From NCBI GenBank assembly GCA_022564455.1, contig JADFLK010000145.1:1-6168 (forward strand): a stretch of 6,168 nt of DNA. The letters run 5' to 3'. Made by a program: the position numbers and the translations under genes. The notes below the pieces were generated by a model. It searched no databases and was not told where the DNA came from. It was given only the letters and a program-made list of their open reading frames with translations. Origin of the DNA: Bacteroidota bacterium (GTDB lineage Bacteria > Bacteroidota > Rhodothermia > Rhodothermales > Rubricoccaceae). Below are positions 5,827 through 6,168 of this stretch, piece after piece (position 1 is the stretch's first letter; every line of letters begins with the position of its first letter).

Positions 5827-6168
5827 ATGAGACAGTTTCTCCGAGTTGCAGTTTTGTTCGCTGTGGCGGCAGCACTGTTCGTCTTACCGGAAACAGCAGC
5901 GCAATCGCCCGATTCTCTTACCGGCCAGGCGGGTGATGGGGGAGGGCTGCGCCCGCAGTGGTACACCTCCGGGCCTGCTTCCCAGGATGGAACGGGCACG
6001 TACTATATGGGGCGCGAACTTGCTTGCGTGATGGACCACCGGGGGGCAGCGTGGATGGAACGCCCCGAGCGCGAGCGCACGGAGCTACCCGCAGCCGTTG
6101 TGCGCAACCTTGAACTCGCGCCGGATGCCGTTGTAGCCGACATCGGTGCGGGAACCGGCTACTTCACC
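5827..6168 (+). CDS. Exported class I SAM-dependent methyltransferase, 5' part
   Basis: The gene is cut by the window end: 114 codons are visible from ATG 5827. Residues 1-26 form a signal peptide, with a short basic start (MRQFLR), the hydrophobic core VAVLFAVAAALFVL, and a likely cleavage after TAA or TAAQ. A Gly-rich spacer follows (about 30-60). The segment YYMGRELACVMDHRGAAWMERPERER (about 59-84) matches a conserved block found before the catalytic domain in a family of exported methyltransferases, where it typically reads GREIAxVMxHxGAxWLxRPERE. The SAM motif VADIGAGTGYF (103-113) comes just before the edge. The catalytic domain lies beyond the window, so its completeness and substrate are unknown. 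An exported SAM enzyme is odd because SAM is cytoplasmic; the signal peptide could instead be a membrane anchor. The gene probably follows the FkbM gene in one transcript. Confidence 0.85.
   Translation, partial: MRQFLRVAVLFAVAAALFVLPETAAQSPDSLTGQAGDGGGLRPQWYTSGPASQDGTGTYYMGRELACVMDHRGAAWMERPERERTELPAAVVRNLELAPDAVVADIGAGTGYFT

Overview
The window is chromosomal DNA of a bacterium. I suspect a Rhodothermota/Bacteroidota-type organism (Salinibacter relatives). The GC content is moderately high, start codons mostly lack a Shine-Dalgarno sequence, and the dihydrolipoamide dehydrogenase looks like that lineage. This assignment is inference, not demonstrated. The gene content is a patchwork of single-gene units rather than one large operon.

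Region 1-2013 (minus strand). A complete lipoamide dehydrogenase gene (111-1532) ends at a clear rho-independent terminator (28-64). Upstream of it on the same strand is a small complete EutN/CcmL-type bacterial microcompartment vertex protein (1711-2013). No shell hexamer or encapsulated enzyme is visible beside it.

Region 2014-2650. A 234-base divergent intergenic space leads to an orphan Phd/YefM-family antitoxin on the plus strand (2248-2436). It carries a candidate promoter (2164-2192) with a perfect palindrome (2165-2180) inside it, and a strong intrinsic terminator (2461-2491) closes the unit. No toxin gene is present.

Region 2651-4708. A 639-residue AAA+ ATPase lies on the minus strand (2651-4570). 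Its C-terminal AAA module is intact. Its N-terminal half looks like a second AAA module that has lost its P-loop. Its start faces a divergent intergenic region.

Region 4709-5775. Divergent from the ATPase is the first ~26 codons of a TerC-family membrane protein gene. Its homology stops abruptly near 4787, so this is a gene remnant and probably a rearrangement junction. A possible hypothetical gene runs antisense through the junction (4697-4993). After it comes an intact FkbM-family methyltransferase (4939-5775).

Region 5776-6168. A second SAM-dependent methyltransferase with an N-terminal signal peptide starts at 5827 and runs off the window end. The two methyltransferases are co-oriented 51 bases apart and may be co-transcribed.

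No tRNA, rRNA, CRISPR array or insertion sequence was recognised. The best leads are the solitary microcompartment vertex gene, the two-module ATPase with a dead first module, the self-contained antitoxin unit, and the truncated terC at a junction.
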